Assembly (NCBI GenBank): GCA_965204565.1
Contig: CBDBEU010000005.1
Span: 1,922,001 to 1,986,000 of the forward strand
DNA: 64,000 nucleotides
Direction: 5' to 3'
From: CBDBEU01 sp965204565
Lineage (GTDB): Bacteria; Pseudomonadota; Alphaproteobacteria; Rhizobiales; TMED25
Shown here: in pieces, positions 9,409 to 17,385 of the stretch
How positions within the stretch are numbered: the first letter of the stretch is position 1
Layout: the number at the start of each line of letters is the position of its first letter
Program-made: the position numbers and the translations under genes
Notes under the pieces: generated by a model
Database searches by the model: none
Seen by the model: the letters and a program-made list of their open reading frames with translations, nothing else
What the model was told of the DNA's origin: nothing

Positions 9409-9802
9409 TATGGCAGTCCGCACCATCGGTCCGGCCCGCGCAAAAACCGGGATCGGCATGACAGACATCGCCTGCAACATCCGCCGCCTGGTCCAACCCG
9501 GAGGCAGCGTCACCGCCTGATCACGGGACGTGTCCGTTCAATAGCAACCAGGAACGCTCTGAAAGCGGGGCAGGTCGCTGCATCCGAAACACAAGACCGG
9601 TTCAGATAACCACGCCGCACCAAAATCACAGAAAATCGAACGAACAAGCAGGATTGATAGAGGCTCTCAACTGTTTTTCAGACTCTCCGAGTCGATCACG
9701 GCGTGCCATCGCCCGCTCTAGGGCTGCTTCCGACAATATACGACAACACGCAACCAACGTCGCCCTTCCGCGACGCTAATATTTCAACAATTGCCGCCGG
9801 TC

Positions 9803-10510
9803 TCAGTCATCGTCCGGCGCGCAAGGCCAGCTTGCCGGGCGCATCAGCTTACCGGGCAACTTGGTCTGGTCATCGCCGCATGACCAGTGGATCTGCTGCT
9901 GCGTCATTCCTTCAGTAACCGACAGGTCCACCCCGTGGAACAGGGTGCGGAAGGTATAGGCCTGCTTGAAATTGACACCGGAAACCTCAGCGCCACGAAA
10001 ATCAGCGCGCGAAATATTAGCGCCGCCAAGGTTTGTCATGTTCATGTCCGCATAATTGAATTCGGCACGGCTTAGCTCGGCCTTTTCAAAATTGGCGGCG
10101 GCGAGGTCGGCACCAACGAACCGGACGCGCAAAAGCTCGCTTTTGGTCAGGTTGGCGTTGCTCAAATCGGCGCCGGAAAAATTGCTGCGTGTCGCTTCAG
10201 CCTTGGTGAGATCGGCACCGATGAGATCGGCGTTGCGCAGGAATGCACGGTAGAGATTGGTTCCAATCAGGCTTGCTCCGGCAAGATCGGAATCCGACAG
10301 ATCACTGCCGCTGAGGTCGGCGCGATCGAACGTGGCGCCGGCAAGATCGGAGCCGGACATCACCCGGCGCATCTTCAGGCACTTGCTCCAATTGACGCCG
10401 GGCCTGGCATCCTTGGCGCAATTGCCTTCTTCTGCGGCAACCGGAAGCGCTGCGAGCGGAGCAGCAACAGCCAACATCAATCCAAACGCGCCGAGTTTTT
10501 GCCTGAGCAT
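9803..10510 (-). CDS. Exported pentapeptide-repeat protein
   Basis: The 235-residue product has a Sec-type signal peptide (hydrophobic GLMLAVAAPLAALPV, cleavage near AAE-EG). From about residue 55 to 200 it has tandem A(D/N)LXX pentapeptides, for example AGATFDRADLSGSDLSDSDL, which fold as a right-handed quadrilateral beta helix. Five-residue repeats with central Leu/Phe are plain to see. Cysteines near both ends (C32, C40 region and two near the C-terminus) could form disulfides in the periplasm. Pentapeptide proteins have diverse roles and the substrate or partner cannot be inferred. The gene stands alone, transcribed away from gcrA's 3' end. Confidence 0.85.
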   Translation of the reverse strand: MLRQKLGAFGLMLAVAAPLAALPVAAEEGNCAKDARPGVNWSKCLKMRRVMSGSDLAGATFDRADLSGSDLSDSDLAGASLIGTNLYRAFLRNADLIGADLTKAEATRSNFSGADLSNANLTKSELLRVRFVGADLAAANFEKAELSRAEFNYADMNMTNLGGANISRADFRGAEVSGVNFKQAYTFRTLFHGVDLSVTEGMTQQQIHWSCGDDQTKLPGKLMRPASWPCAPDDD

Positions 10511-10678
10511 ACGATCCTCCCTAACCCGGGCAGGGTCTGGCGATTATACCGCAACGGCTGAAAGGCGCAATGACGCTGGTCAAATGTGCCGGCACGATGT
10601 TTAACGCCCACCCGCCTCATCCGGCGCGTCGGACTTGAGGGGCTGGCAGTCCAGGGGCTCAGGCGTGAACGTCCCCCC

Positions 10679-11188
10679 TCAGCCAAAACGCCCTTGTCTG
10701 CCCGGCCCGCCCACGGCGCGCTTGCGGCGGTCCTGAGCTGGCTGATAGGCCATGCGCGCATGTACGCGGCAATAGGGAGATTCCGACCCGGATTCATGGC
10801 CACAGAAATGAAAATCGTCGTGCTGCGGATCGCCAATCGGCCATTTGCAGCGCTTTTCGTTGAGCGTCAGGATGCTGACATGTTCGCCAGGCGCGATTTC
10901 CACCGCCACGATCGGCGCCGGTTCGGGCTCGGGCATCGGGCGCATCGTTTCCTCGCGCTTGAGCGCCAGATTGCCTGAATACTGGCAGTGCGGTGTGTTG
11001 CCGGGGAACGGATTGCGCGGCCTTGAGGGGCGTACCGGACGGGTGCGCCCGGAAAGTCCCAGCCGGTGCACCTTGCCGATCACCGCATTGCGCGTGATCC
11101 CGCCCATGCGTGCCGCGATCTGACTGGCACTCAGCCCGTCTGCCCAGAGCTTTTTTAGCTGCTCAACCCGTTCGTCAGTCCACGACAT
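10679..11188 (-). CDS. gcrA: GcrA cell-cycle regulator
   Basis: GcrA is an alphaproteobacterial transcription regulator that works with sigma-70 RNA polymerase at promoters carrying CcrM-methylated GANTC sites. The N-terminal 45 residues (MSWTDERVEQLKKLWADGLS, then ASQIAARMGG and NAVIGKVHRLGL) are the diagnostic DNA-binding helix-turn-helix. A Pro/Arg-rich linker follows, then the conserved C-terminal segment with CKWPIGDP, FHFCG and SPYCRVH, which suits polymerase binding. The 169-residue length is normal. A GGAGG Shine-Dalgarno sequence precedes the ATG closely. Confidence 0.95.
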   Translation of the reverse strand: MSWTDERVEQLKKLWADGLSASQIAARMGGITRNAVIGKVHRLGLSGRTRPVRPSRPRNPFPGNTPHCQYSGNLALKREETMRPMPEPEPAPIVAVEIAPGEHVSILTLNEKRCKWPIGDPQHDDFHFCGHESGSESPYCRVHARMAYQPAQDRRKRAVGGPGRQGRFG

Positions 11189-11639
11189 TGATACCCTCCA
11201 CCGCTTGGGTTATGGCTGCCGGATCGCAGCGTCCACCACGCCTGAGGGCGCGATGTGCTTCCGGGTCACTCCGGTGTACCCAGATGTTGCGTTTCCCACC
11301 TCCCTAACTACTACATACACCGCGCTTTCCGCAACGTGACCTACCGGCTTTCCCCAAGCCATGAGGCGCCAAACCCACAACGAATTGGGATCTCAAAAGA
11401 ACGGACCCGCAACATATGGGGCCCGCGCCGCCATTATAATGGGGCAAAACCGCGCGCTGGCCCAGACCCTGATATGGAATCTCCGGCATGCCGTTCAACC
11501 CGCCACCGTGGACTGTCAGGCCAGCTGCTAAATCGCGAGAAACTGGATCACCAGCAAATCCAAGCTCATTCCGGCCCCGCCGGAGCACTTGCCAGATCGC
11601 TGGCGCATCCCTCAACTCCCCCCCTCATTTGTGTAAGTT
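11189..11639. other. Intergenic stretch between gcrA and higBA
   Basis: About 450 bp without a supportable gene. It must contain the gcrA promoter (minus strand). A GAATC (GANTC-type) site near 11475 could be methylated by CcrM, but one 5-bp match proves nothing. Short ORFs here have no recognisable similarity. Confidence 0.5.
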
Positions 11640-11672
11640 CATGCTTGACAAGCATGCTCGGTGTAGCGCATA
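11640..11672 (+). promoter_or_regulatory. higBA promoter with 17-bp palindromic operator
   Basis: CATGCTTGACAAGCATG (11640-11656) is a perfect inverted repeat with one central base. It contains a consensus -35 box TTGACA (11645-11650). A weak -10 (CATAGAT region) lies 17-18 bp downstream, and the higB GTG begins at 11682. Palindromes on the -35 are the usual binding sites for HigA autorepression, so this is inferred to be the operon operator. Confidence 0.75.
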
Positions 11673-11681
11673 GATCTACAC

Positions 11682-11960
11682 GTGATCGGGACGTTCAAAA
11701 GCTGGGCACTGAAGCGCTACCGGGAGCGCAATGATGCACGCGCAATCAACCCCCGGCATCTGCGCCGGGTCCGCACCACCCTCAGTATTCTGCAGGCCGG
11801 GCACGCGCTCAGCGATATCAAAGTTCCGGGCTACTATCTTCACAAACTGGAGCCCCGAACCGGGTCCCGCTATTCGTTGCGCGTCACCTCGAACCGGCGC
11901 ATCGAGTTTGACTGGATTGATGGCGTTGCCGATCAGATCGACTATGGCGACTATCACTGA
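11682..11960 (+). CDS. higB: HigB-type toxin (RelE/ParE superfamily mRNA interferase)
   Basis: The 92-residue basic protein matches HigB toxins, ribosome-dependent mRNA endonucleases. Recognisable elements are the N-terminal FKSWALKRYRERND, the central LSDIKVPGYYLHKLEP and the C-terminal YSLRVTSNRRIEFDWIDGVADQIDYGDYH. The start is GTG. The gene is immediately followed by the antitoxin gene, with a 12-bp gap. Toxin-first order is characteristic of higBA. It is expected to be held inactive by HigA and to be transcribed from the palindrome-containing promoter just upstream. All regions look intact. Confidence 0.9.
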   Translation: MIGTFKSWALKRYRERNDARAINPRHLRRVRTTLSILQAGHALSDIKVPGYYLHKLEPRTGSRYSLRVTSNRRIEFDWIDGVADQIDYGDYH

Positions 11961-11972
11961 GGAGCAGAAGCG

Positions 11973-12281
11973 ATGACCAATTTGATGCCGGCATTCGAAC
12001 CGGTTCATCCCGGCAACATGCTGCGGGAAGACGTGCTGCCCGCGCTCAAGCTCAACGTCACCGCCGCCGCAACGGCCCTTGGCGTCACCCGCCAGGCGCT
12101 GCACGCCATCATGCGCGACAACAACCCCGCTTCCGTCTCACCTGAAATGGCGGTCAGACTTGGAAAGCTTGCAGGCAATGGCCCGCGCCTGTGGATCAAC
12201 ATGCAGGCCGCTTATGATATTTGGCACGCCGCGCGGCGGATCGATACCTCAGCCATACCCACATTGGCGGCGGCGGAATAA
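11973..12281 (+). CDS. higA: HigA-type antitoxin (XRE-family DNA-binding protein)
   Basis: The 102-residue protein begins with the HigA signature PVHPGNMLREDVLPAL. A helix-turn-helix follows (AAATALGVTRQALHAIMR), then the PEMAVRLGKLAGNGPRLWINMQAAYDIW segment that is common in the HigA family. It should bind and neutralise HigB and repress the operon at the upstream palindrome. It is directly downstream of higB with GAGGAG as ribosome-binding site. Confidence 0.93.
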   Translation: MTNLMPAFEPVHPGNMLREDVLPALKLNVTAAATALGVTRQALHAIMRDNNPASVSPEMAVRLGKLAGNGPRLWINMQAAYDIWHAARRIDTSAIPTLAAAE

Positions 12282-12326
12282 CGCTGACTTCAAACTGGCC
12301 CCCGGTAACCACAACCCCACTTCGCG

Positions 12327-12354
12327 TTGACTTGGAGCCGCCGTGGCATAAAAT
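12327..12354 (+). promoter_or_regulatory. Predicted sigma-70 promoter for argDF
   Basis: A -35 TTGACT (12327-12332) and a -10 TAAAAT (12349-12354) are separated by 16 bp, both close to consensus, 46 bp before the argD ATG. The likely transcription start is near 12361. Confidence 0.65.
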
Positions 12355-12362
12355 GCCAGGCC

Positions 12363-12391
12363 CGCCGCCGGTTGTTCCGGCGGCGCTTTTA
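12363..12391 (+). terminator. GC-rich hairpin with T-run between higA and argD
   Basis: Nine base pairs (CGCCGCCGG with CCGGCGGCG) flank a 5-base TTGTT loop and are followed by CTTTTAATTT. The form is that of an intrinsic terminator for higBA. It lies downstream of the predicted argD promoter, so it would also sit at the extreme 5' end of the argD transcript. Confidence 0.7.
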
Positions 12392-12400
12392 ATTTGGGAC

Positions 12401-13606
12401 ATGAACACCGTGATGACTCCGATTCTGCCGACTTATGCGCGCTATCCCGTGGCCTTCGTTTCTGGCAAGGGCGCCTATCTGCGCGACGACAAGGGCAACG
12501 ATTATCTCGACTTTGCCGGCGGCATTGCCGTCAATTCGCTGGGTCATGCTCATCCCAAGCTGGTCGAGGCATTGACCGCACAGGCAGCAAAACTCTGGCA
12601 CGTATCGAATCTTTACGAGATTCCGGGCCAGCAGCGTCTGGCAGAACGGCTCACCGCCGCAACGTTTGCCAACACCATTTTCTTCGGCAATTCCGGTGCC
12701 GAAGCGGTTGAATGCTCGATCAAGATGGCGCGGCGCTACCATCATGTCTCGGGCGCGCCCGAGCGCTATCGCCTGATTACCTTTGAGGGCGCCTTTCATG
12801 GCCGCACGCTGGCAACCATCGCTGCCAGCGGCAATGAAAAGCATCTCGACGGCTTCGGCCCCGCGGTCGATGGCTTCGATCAGGTGCCGCTCGGCGATCT
12901 TGATGCGGTCAAAGCCGCCATCGGCCCTCATACCGCCGGCATTCTGACCGAGCCGATCCAGGGCGAAGGCGGCATCCGCGCCGCCGGCAATGAATTCCTG
13001 CGCGCGCTCAGAAAACTCACCGAGGATGAGGGCCTGCTGCTTGTGCTCGACGAGGTACAGACCGGCATGGGCCGCACCGGACGCCTGTTCGCCCATGAAT
13101 GGGCAGGCATCACGCCCGACATCATGGCGATTGCCAAGGCGCTGGGCGGCGGATTTCCGATCGGTGCCTGCCTTGCAACTGAAACCGCCGCGGCCGGCAT
13201 GACCGCCGGCACCCACGGCTCGACCTTTGGCGGCAATCCGTTGGCCGTGGCGGTCGCCAATGCCGCACTCGATGTGGTGCTGGAAGAGGGATTTTTGAGC
13301 CATGTGCGCGACACCGCTCTGATCTTCCGCCAGAAGCTCGCCCGCATCACCGATGAATATCCTTCTGTGTTTGAGGAGCTGCGCGGCGAGGGGCCGATGT
13401 TCGGCCTCAAATGCAAGATGGCCAACACCGATATTGCCTCAGCCCTCCTGGACCAGCGCCTGCTGGCGGTCGGTGCCGGTGAAAATGTCGTGCGCTTCCT
13501 GCCGCCGCTGACCATCGGCGAGGCCGAAATCGACGACGCACTGGTGCGCATCGAGGCGGCATGCCAGGCGCTGGAAAAAAACGCCGGAGAATCAGACGAT
13601 GGCTGA
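12401..13606 (+). CDS. argD: Acetylornithine aminotransferase
   Basis: This PLP enzyme converts N-acetylglutamate semialdehyde to N-acetylornithine in arginine synthesis. The 401-residue product has FAGGIAVNSLGHAHPK, the NSGAEAVE pocket (97-104), LLVLDEVQTGMGRTG and the PLP lysine K246 in AIAKALGGG. The ATG at 12401 fits family N-termini better than upstream in-frame codons, which would run back through the terminator hairpin into higA. argF starts 8 bp before its stop, so the two are co-translated. The family also accepts succinyl-diaminopimelate in some bacteria. Confidence 0.95.
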   Translation: MNTVMTPILPTYARYPVAFVSGKGAYLRDDKGNDYLDFAGGIAVNSLGHAHPKLVEALTAQAAKLWHVSNLYEIPGQQRLAERLTAATFANTIFFGNSGAEAVECSIKMARRYHHVSGAPERYRLITFEGAFHGRTLATIAASGNEKHLDGFGPAVDGFDQVPLGDLDAVKAAIGPHTAGILTEPIQGEGGIRAAGNEFLRALRKLTEDEGLLLVLDEVQTGMGRTGRLFAHEWAGITPDIMAIAKALGGGFPIGACLATETAAAGMTAGTHGSTFGGNPLAVAVANAALDVVLEEGFLSHVRDTALIFRQKLARITDEYPSVFEELRGEGPMFGLKCKMANTDIASALLDQRLLAVGAGENVVRFLPPLTIGEAEIDDALVRIEAACQALEKNAGESDDG

Positions 13607-14528
13607 TACCGGACTGCGTCACTTCCTCGATCTGTCGGAATTCGACGCATCAATCCTGCGCGGCATTCTGGACGATGCGGGAGCCCACAAACGCGCGCGC
13701 GGCAATGGCGGCCACAAGAATACCAGCCCCCTTGCCGGGCGCACGCTTGCCATGATTTTCGAGCAGCCCTCGACCCGCACCCGGATTTCATTCGATGTCG
13801 CCATGCGCCAGCTTGGCGGCGAGAGCATCTTTCTGTCGCATACCGACATGCAGATCGGCCGCGGCGAGGCGATCTCAGACACCGCCAGGGTGCTGTCGCG
13901 CTATGTCGATGCGATTGTTGTCCGCGGCCAGCACGAAATCATGATGGAGCTTGCCGAGCACGCCACCGTGCCGGTGATCAACGGGCTCACCGAGCGCTCC
14001 CATCCCTGCCAGTTGATGGCCGACGTGATGACCTTCGAAGAACATTGCGGGCCCATTAAAGACCGCCGCATTGCCTGGTCCGGCGATGGCAACAATGTCG
14101 CCAGGAGCTGGATTCATGCCGCTGCCCGGTTTGGCTTCGAGTTCCGCCTTGCCTGTCCCGAACCGCTCGACCCGCCAGCATCACTGATCAAATGGGCGCG
14201 CGGGCAAGGCGCCAATGTCTCGATCATACGTGATCCGGCTGAAGCGGTTGCCGGCGTTGACTGCGTGGTCACCGACACATGGGTGTCGATGAGCGACGAT
14301 GATGATGAGCGCCGCCACAATCTGCTACGCCCCTATCAGGTCGATGACCAACTGATGAGCCACGCCGACCCCTCGGCGATTTTTATGCATTGCCTGCCCG
14401 CCCATCGCGGCGAGGAAGTCACCGACGAGGTGATGGACGGCACGCAATCGGTGGTGTTCGACGAAGCTGAAAACCGGCTGCACGCGCATAAGGGTATCCT
14501 TGCCTGGTGCATCCAGGCAGGACGCTGA
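13599..14528 (+). CDS. argF: Ornithine carbamoyltransferase
   Basis: This enzyme makes citrulline from ornithine and carbamoyl phosphate in the cytoplasm. The 309 residues contain the carbamoyl-phosphate loop STRTR (58-62), HPCQ (135-138) and the ornithine-binding HCLPAHR (264-270), all intact. The gene overlaps argD by 8 bp and is followed by the broken hslO, the standard Rhizobiales order. argG, the next pathway step, is separate at 60.4 kb. Confidence 0.96.
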   Translation: MADTGLRHFLDLSEFDASILRGILDDAGAHKRARGNGGHKNTSPLAGRTLAMIFEQPSTRTRISFDVAMRQLGGESIFLSHTDMQIGRGEAISDTARVLSRYVDAIVVRGQHEIMMELAEHATVPVINGLTERSHPCQLMADVMTFEEHCGPIKDRRIAWSGDGNNVARSWIHAAARFGFEFRLACPEPLDPPASLIKWARGQGANVSIIRDPAEAVAGVDCVVTDTWVSMSDDDDERRHNLLRPYQVDDQLMSHADPSAIFMHCLPAHRGEEVTDEVMDGTQSVVFDEAENRLHAHKGILAWCIQAGR

Positions 14529-14534
14529 GCACCG

Positions 14535-15300
14535 GTGCCCGAAAGCGCCAGCCTCCCTCCCGGCGCTATTGACGCAGGCGCAGCGGGGGACGACATCGTC
14601 ATCCCGTTTTCGATTGTCGGCAATCAGGTACGCGGACGGCTGATGCGTCTGGGCGTGCTGATCACCGATATTATCGCACGCCACGACTATCCGCCTCCCG
14701 TAAGCCGGCTAACCGGGTGAGACCGTGGCGTTGACGGCATTCCCTGGCAACCGGCATCAAATTCGACGGCCGCTTCATTCTACAGGCCAATACCGACGGG
14801 CCGGTCGATTCTGGTGGCCGAATTTTCAACGCCCGGACTGATGCGCGCCTATGCCCATTTCGATGCCGGGCGCATGCCGGACGGCCCCGGCGGCGATGTA
14901 CCGCTTCTAGGGCGCCGGAAATCTTGCCATGACCATCGATCAGGGCGCCAGGATGGAGCGTTATCATGGCGTCGTGCCGCTGGAGGGCGGCGATCTGGCG
15001 CAGGCCGCCCACATCTATTTCCGCCAATCCGAACAGATCCCGACCGAGCTTCATCTGGGTGCCGGGGAGATCTCCACCCCGCCGTTTGACGAAACCCGGC
15101 CCAGCTGGCGCGCCGGCGGCATCTTAATCCAGCATCTGCCGGTTGAGGGCGGGCACGCCGTCCATGACGACGCCGACAGCTGGAACCTCACCCGCCATCT
15201 CCTGGATACCATCAGGCATGATGAACTTCTCGACCCGATGCTGGTGCCCGAGCGCCTGCTCTACCGGCCGGACGCCATGGCGGTTTTCTCGAAGTCAAAG
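14535..15300 (+). pseudogene. hslO: Broken Hsp33 chaperone gene
   Basis: Hsp33 is a redox-activated holdase. The N-terminus (VIPFSIVGNQVRGRLMRLG...IARHDYPPPVSRL), the KFDGRFILQANTDGPV and AEFSTPGLMRAYAHFDAGR segments, and the long LAMTIDQGARMERYHGVVPLEGG...SWRAGGILIQHLP part are all recognisable but lie in different frames with missing pieces. The C-terminal zinc/redox switch (CxC and CxxC) is absent: sequence after LLYR diverges. At least three frame disruptions plus the lost tail make it non-functional. Position after argF matches the conserved neighbourhood of intact hslO. Confidence 0.85.
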
Positions 15301-15959
15301 CGGAAGAGGAGGCCCCGCCCTTGTCCGAGGTTCTCGGAACCATCGGCGATAGCGCGAAGGTGGACCTGTTCCTGGATGGCACAAATCTTCTTTTCGAGAA
15401 GTTCCACCCCTATCTCACCCCCGAATTGCTTGCTCAGGATGCCTTGTCAGCAAGGCTTGACGTTGAAGCGCTGCCAACCCTTTGCGCCAAGCTTATCACA
15501 CGAACATGAAGCAGCAACGAAACCGCGTACCAGTGCCCACCTCAACGAATGTTTGATTTCTGTTCCATCTCGCGAACGCCACTGATGTCGAAGTGCTGAG
15601 CTACACTGTTAGAAATCCTCATCATTACAGATGCTTACAAACAATTCACCGAAACGGCGCAGGCAACAGGTCCGGAGAATATCGCCCCTTAGAGAACGCT
15701 TCCGGCCCTCTTGGCACCGGGGCTGGTGAATAGCCCCTCTCGCATAACCCTTGAAAACAACAAGAAAATCCGGCCGCGGCCGGATCTGGAGAACGCCTTC
15801 GCGAGGGCAAGTGGCGGAGAGGAAGGAAGCGGGCGTTGATCCGTCGGAAGCGCTCAAGCTGGTGGATTGGGAACAGGGCTTCCAAAATGGCAGGCTTTAT
15901 GGCAGGTGGATTCCTGATTCCAAATTTATCTGTTGATAAACAATGACTTATATAACATT
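15301..15959. other. Decayed intergenic stretch between hslO remnant and tRNA-Ser
   Basis: About 660 bp with no supportable gene. A 62-codon frame at 15321-15509 (VDLFLDGTNLLFEKFHPYL region) may be the tail of a lost gene, but no family is recognised. It carries a 13-bp copy of the tRNA 3' end at 15811. Confidence 0.4.
15811..15823 (+). repeat. 13-bp direct copy of the tRNA-Ser 3' end
   Basis: GTGGCGGAGAGGA is identical to 15960-15972, which covers the 3' end of the tRNA gene. This is the arrangement left by tRNA-targeted integration, but the repeat is short and no integrase is present. Confidence 0.4.
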
Positions 15960-15960
15960 G

Positions 15961-16050
15961 TGGCGGAGAGGATGGGATTCGAACCCACGAAGGGGGTTAA
16001 CCCTTACTCCCTTAGCAGGGGAGCGCCTTCAGCCACTCGGCCACCTCTCC
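15961..16050 (-). tRNA. tRNA-Ser(GCU)
   Basis: Read on the minus strand, the 90-nt gene starts GGAGAGGTGGCCGAGTGG, has anticodon loop CTGCTAAG (anticodon GCT), a long class II variable arm typical of serine tRNAs, the T-loop GGTTCGAATCC, and ends in an encoded CCA. The acceptor stem GGAGAGG pairs with CCTCTCC. Confidence 0.97.
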
Positions 16051-16080
16051 AGGACCAGAGTTAGCGCAATCGGCTGGCAC

Positions 16081-16109
16081 ACATCAAGGCTTGCACCAAA
16101 GTGTGTCAA
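16081..16109 (-). promoter_or_regulatory. Predicted promoter of tRNA-Ser
   Basis: On the minus strand TTGACA (16109-16104) and TGATGT (16086-16081) are separated by 17 bp. A start near 16075 would give a short leader before the tRNA at 16050. Confidence 0.5.
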
Positions 16110-16347
16110 CCATCTTGCCGGCGTAGATTGCGTCTTTGCCCGTGATACTGATTGCAGTATCGGGTGGGCATAGTGTCCTGGATTGTCCGGCAGCCGGATG
16201 ATTGTTGCGTTTGTGCCAAAGTGACGGGATTTTTTGCCAAACTGCGGCAGCGTGGCGTGAATAGGCGCAAATTTGGTGGTTGCCGGTTTGAAATCGGTAT
16301 TGATGCACACCCGCCACACGCGCCATAAGGGCGCGCGGAGGTAACCC

Positions 16348-16437
16348 ATGGTTGAATTGGCTGAGCTTCTCTGGCCCTATCTCGCGGCAGCGCTCGCGGT
16401 GGGTTTTGTATTTGGCTGTCTGTTCTGTCGCGCCTGA
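16348..16437 (+). CDS. 29-residue single-helix membrane peptide
   Basis: GGAGG six bases before an ATG opens a 29-residue frame, MVELAELLWPYLAAALAVGF followed by VFGCLFCRA, that is one hydrophobic helix. Its GFVFGCL resembles GFALGCL in the N-terminal anchor of the helix-hairpin-helix protein 950 bp downstream, and the IS fragment pile lies between the two. It could be a genuine small membrane protein or the stub of a gene truncated by the insertions. Confidence 0.4.
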   Translation: MVELAELLWPYLAAALAVGFVFGCLFCRA

Positions 16438-16504
16438 GTGATGGCGTTCATCACCGGCAATAATTCAAACCGTCAGGGACCGGGGTCCGGACTCATTATA
16501 GCCA

Positions 16505-16780
16505 CGAGATGAGGGCTGCGGCGCGCGCAATAGCTGCCGTGACGTTTTTAATGTTGCGCTCGAAGCGAGTTGCGATATGCCGCTACCGCGCTCGGCCCGG
16601 CGGACGAAGCGGTTGCAGAGCGTCTTCTTCGGCCCATGGATATCGGCGCAGTCGACCCGGCGACCGCCACAGCGCAGCGCATGGACGATCCCGCTCGGCA
16701 CAGGACGATCGTCAACTGTTTCCGGGCGTCAACTGTTTCCGGGCGCTTCCTGCCGCGCGCATCGGTCGGCAGAAGACGGA
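16505..16780 (-). mobile_element. IS5/IS427-group transposase fragment
   Basis: On the minus strand the segments VPSGIVHALRCGGRR, DIHGPKKTLCNRFVRRAE and, in another frame, RFERNIKNVTAAIA match the OrfA and C-terminal parts of IS427-group IS5 transposases, with the middle deleted. A closely related copy of the OrfA part is at 44.4-44.6 kb. It contains a 17-bp tandem duplication at 16711-16744. Confidence 0.65.
16711..16744 (+). repeat. 17-bp tandem duplication
   Basis: GTCAACTGTTTCCGGGC occurs twice head to tail inside the IS427-type fragment; the related copy at 44.5 kb lacks it. Confidence 0.9.
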
Positions 16781-17098
16781 TCGGCGAAACAATCCCGTCA
16801 TTGCGTGCAGGCCGTTCTTGCCGGTGCGCGGATCGACAGGCTCATGGCCGGCCATGTCCGTCAAGCCGGAGCGCGTCATCAGGCTCGCGGCAGGCCGGCC
16901 ATCCGGCGTCGGTGGTGATTCCGCAACCATGGAACCCGGGCTTCAGGCGGCGGTCGAAATCGAGCCGAAGAGGCCCGTCAACCGGTTCACCCGCCGGGTT
17001 CGCCATATGCCGCGCCCCAAAATACGCTCAAGACATTGATTCTCATCACAGAACCAACGATCAATCACATCAATCAATGGAGCCATATGGGAAATGCG
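16781..17098 (-). mobile_element. IS1380-family transposase fragment
   Basis: Minus-strand segments TDMAGHEPVDPRTGKNGLHA and IDRWFCDENQCLERILGRGI are nearly identical to the longer IS1380-like remnant at 46.95-47.58 kb. The DPRTGKN motif is typical of the N-terminal part of IS1380 transposases. Relative to that copy, an extra block of about 80 bp interrupts it here. No intact reading frame remains. Confidence 0.6.
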
Positions 17099-17300
17099 AG
17101 GTAGTGGAAAGCTGAGGGATGAATGTCTGAACCGGGAAATCTTCACCACACTCACCCAGACGCAGATCCTGATCGAGCAGTGGCGGCGCTTCTACAACAC
17201 CGAGATGCCACACTCGTCGCCGGGCTATCGCCACCTGCACCTGAAACCGTATTGCCGAGGAGGCCGACAATCCCATACGCTGCAACCCTGATCGGCCAGA
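17099..17300 (+). mobile_element. IS3-family OrfB C-terminal fragment
   Basis: The plus strand encodes LRDECLNREIFTTLTQTQIL then IEQWRRFYNTEMPHSSPGYR, the last conserved block of IS3-family integrase-like transposases (EIF.TL..A...I..WR..YN..RPHSSLGYR). Only about 50 residues survive, directly abutting the IS1380 fragment. Confidence 0.75.
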
Positions 17301-17385
17301 CCGCCGATTGGACCGTGGTCAGGTTCCAACTCAAAGGCCGGATCACCAAACAGACCCCGCACAGCGAACCGATAGGGAGTATTTG

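Larger units (their letters stand above)
8582..9520 (+). pseudogene. Decayed IS5-family transposase
   Basis: Segments typical of one IS5-family DDE transposase lie in three frames. The N-terminus (GFFDVDERLKRL...FEIFRA) and the region ending AVRTIGPARAKTGIGM are in one frame. The middle (APRQRNTDEKKK...) and the Tyr-Arg region (ADSAYRSKQNE) are in the others. About 60 residues between the N-terminal part and the GYIAMSG segment are missing, a 14-bp duplication sits at that junction, and an 18-bp unit has expanded to seven copies near the C-terminus. The gene cannot encode an active enzyme. A second, also deleted, family member is at 43.3-44.3 kb. Confidence 0.8.

Noticed and set aside
15943..16173. 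76-codon ORF on the plus strand (WRRGWDSNPRRG)
   Set aside because: It is the antisense of tRNA-Ser, a well-known false ORF pattern.
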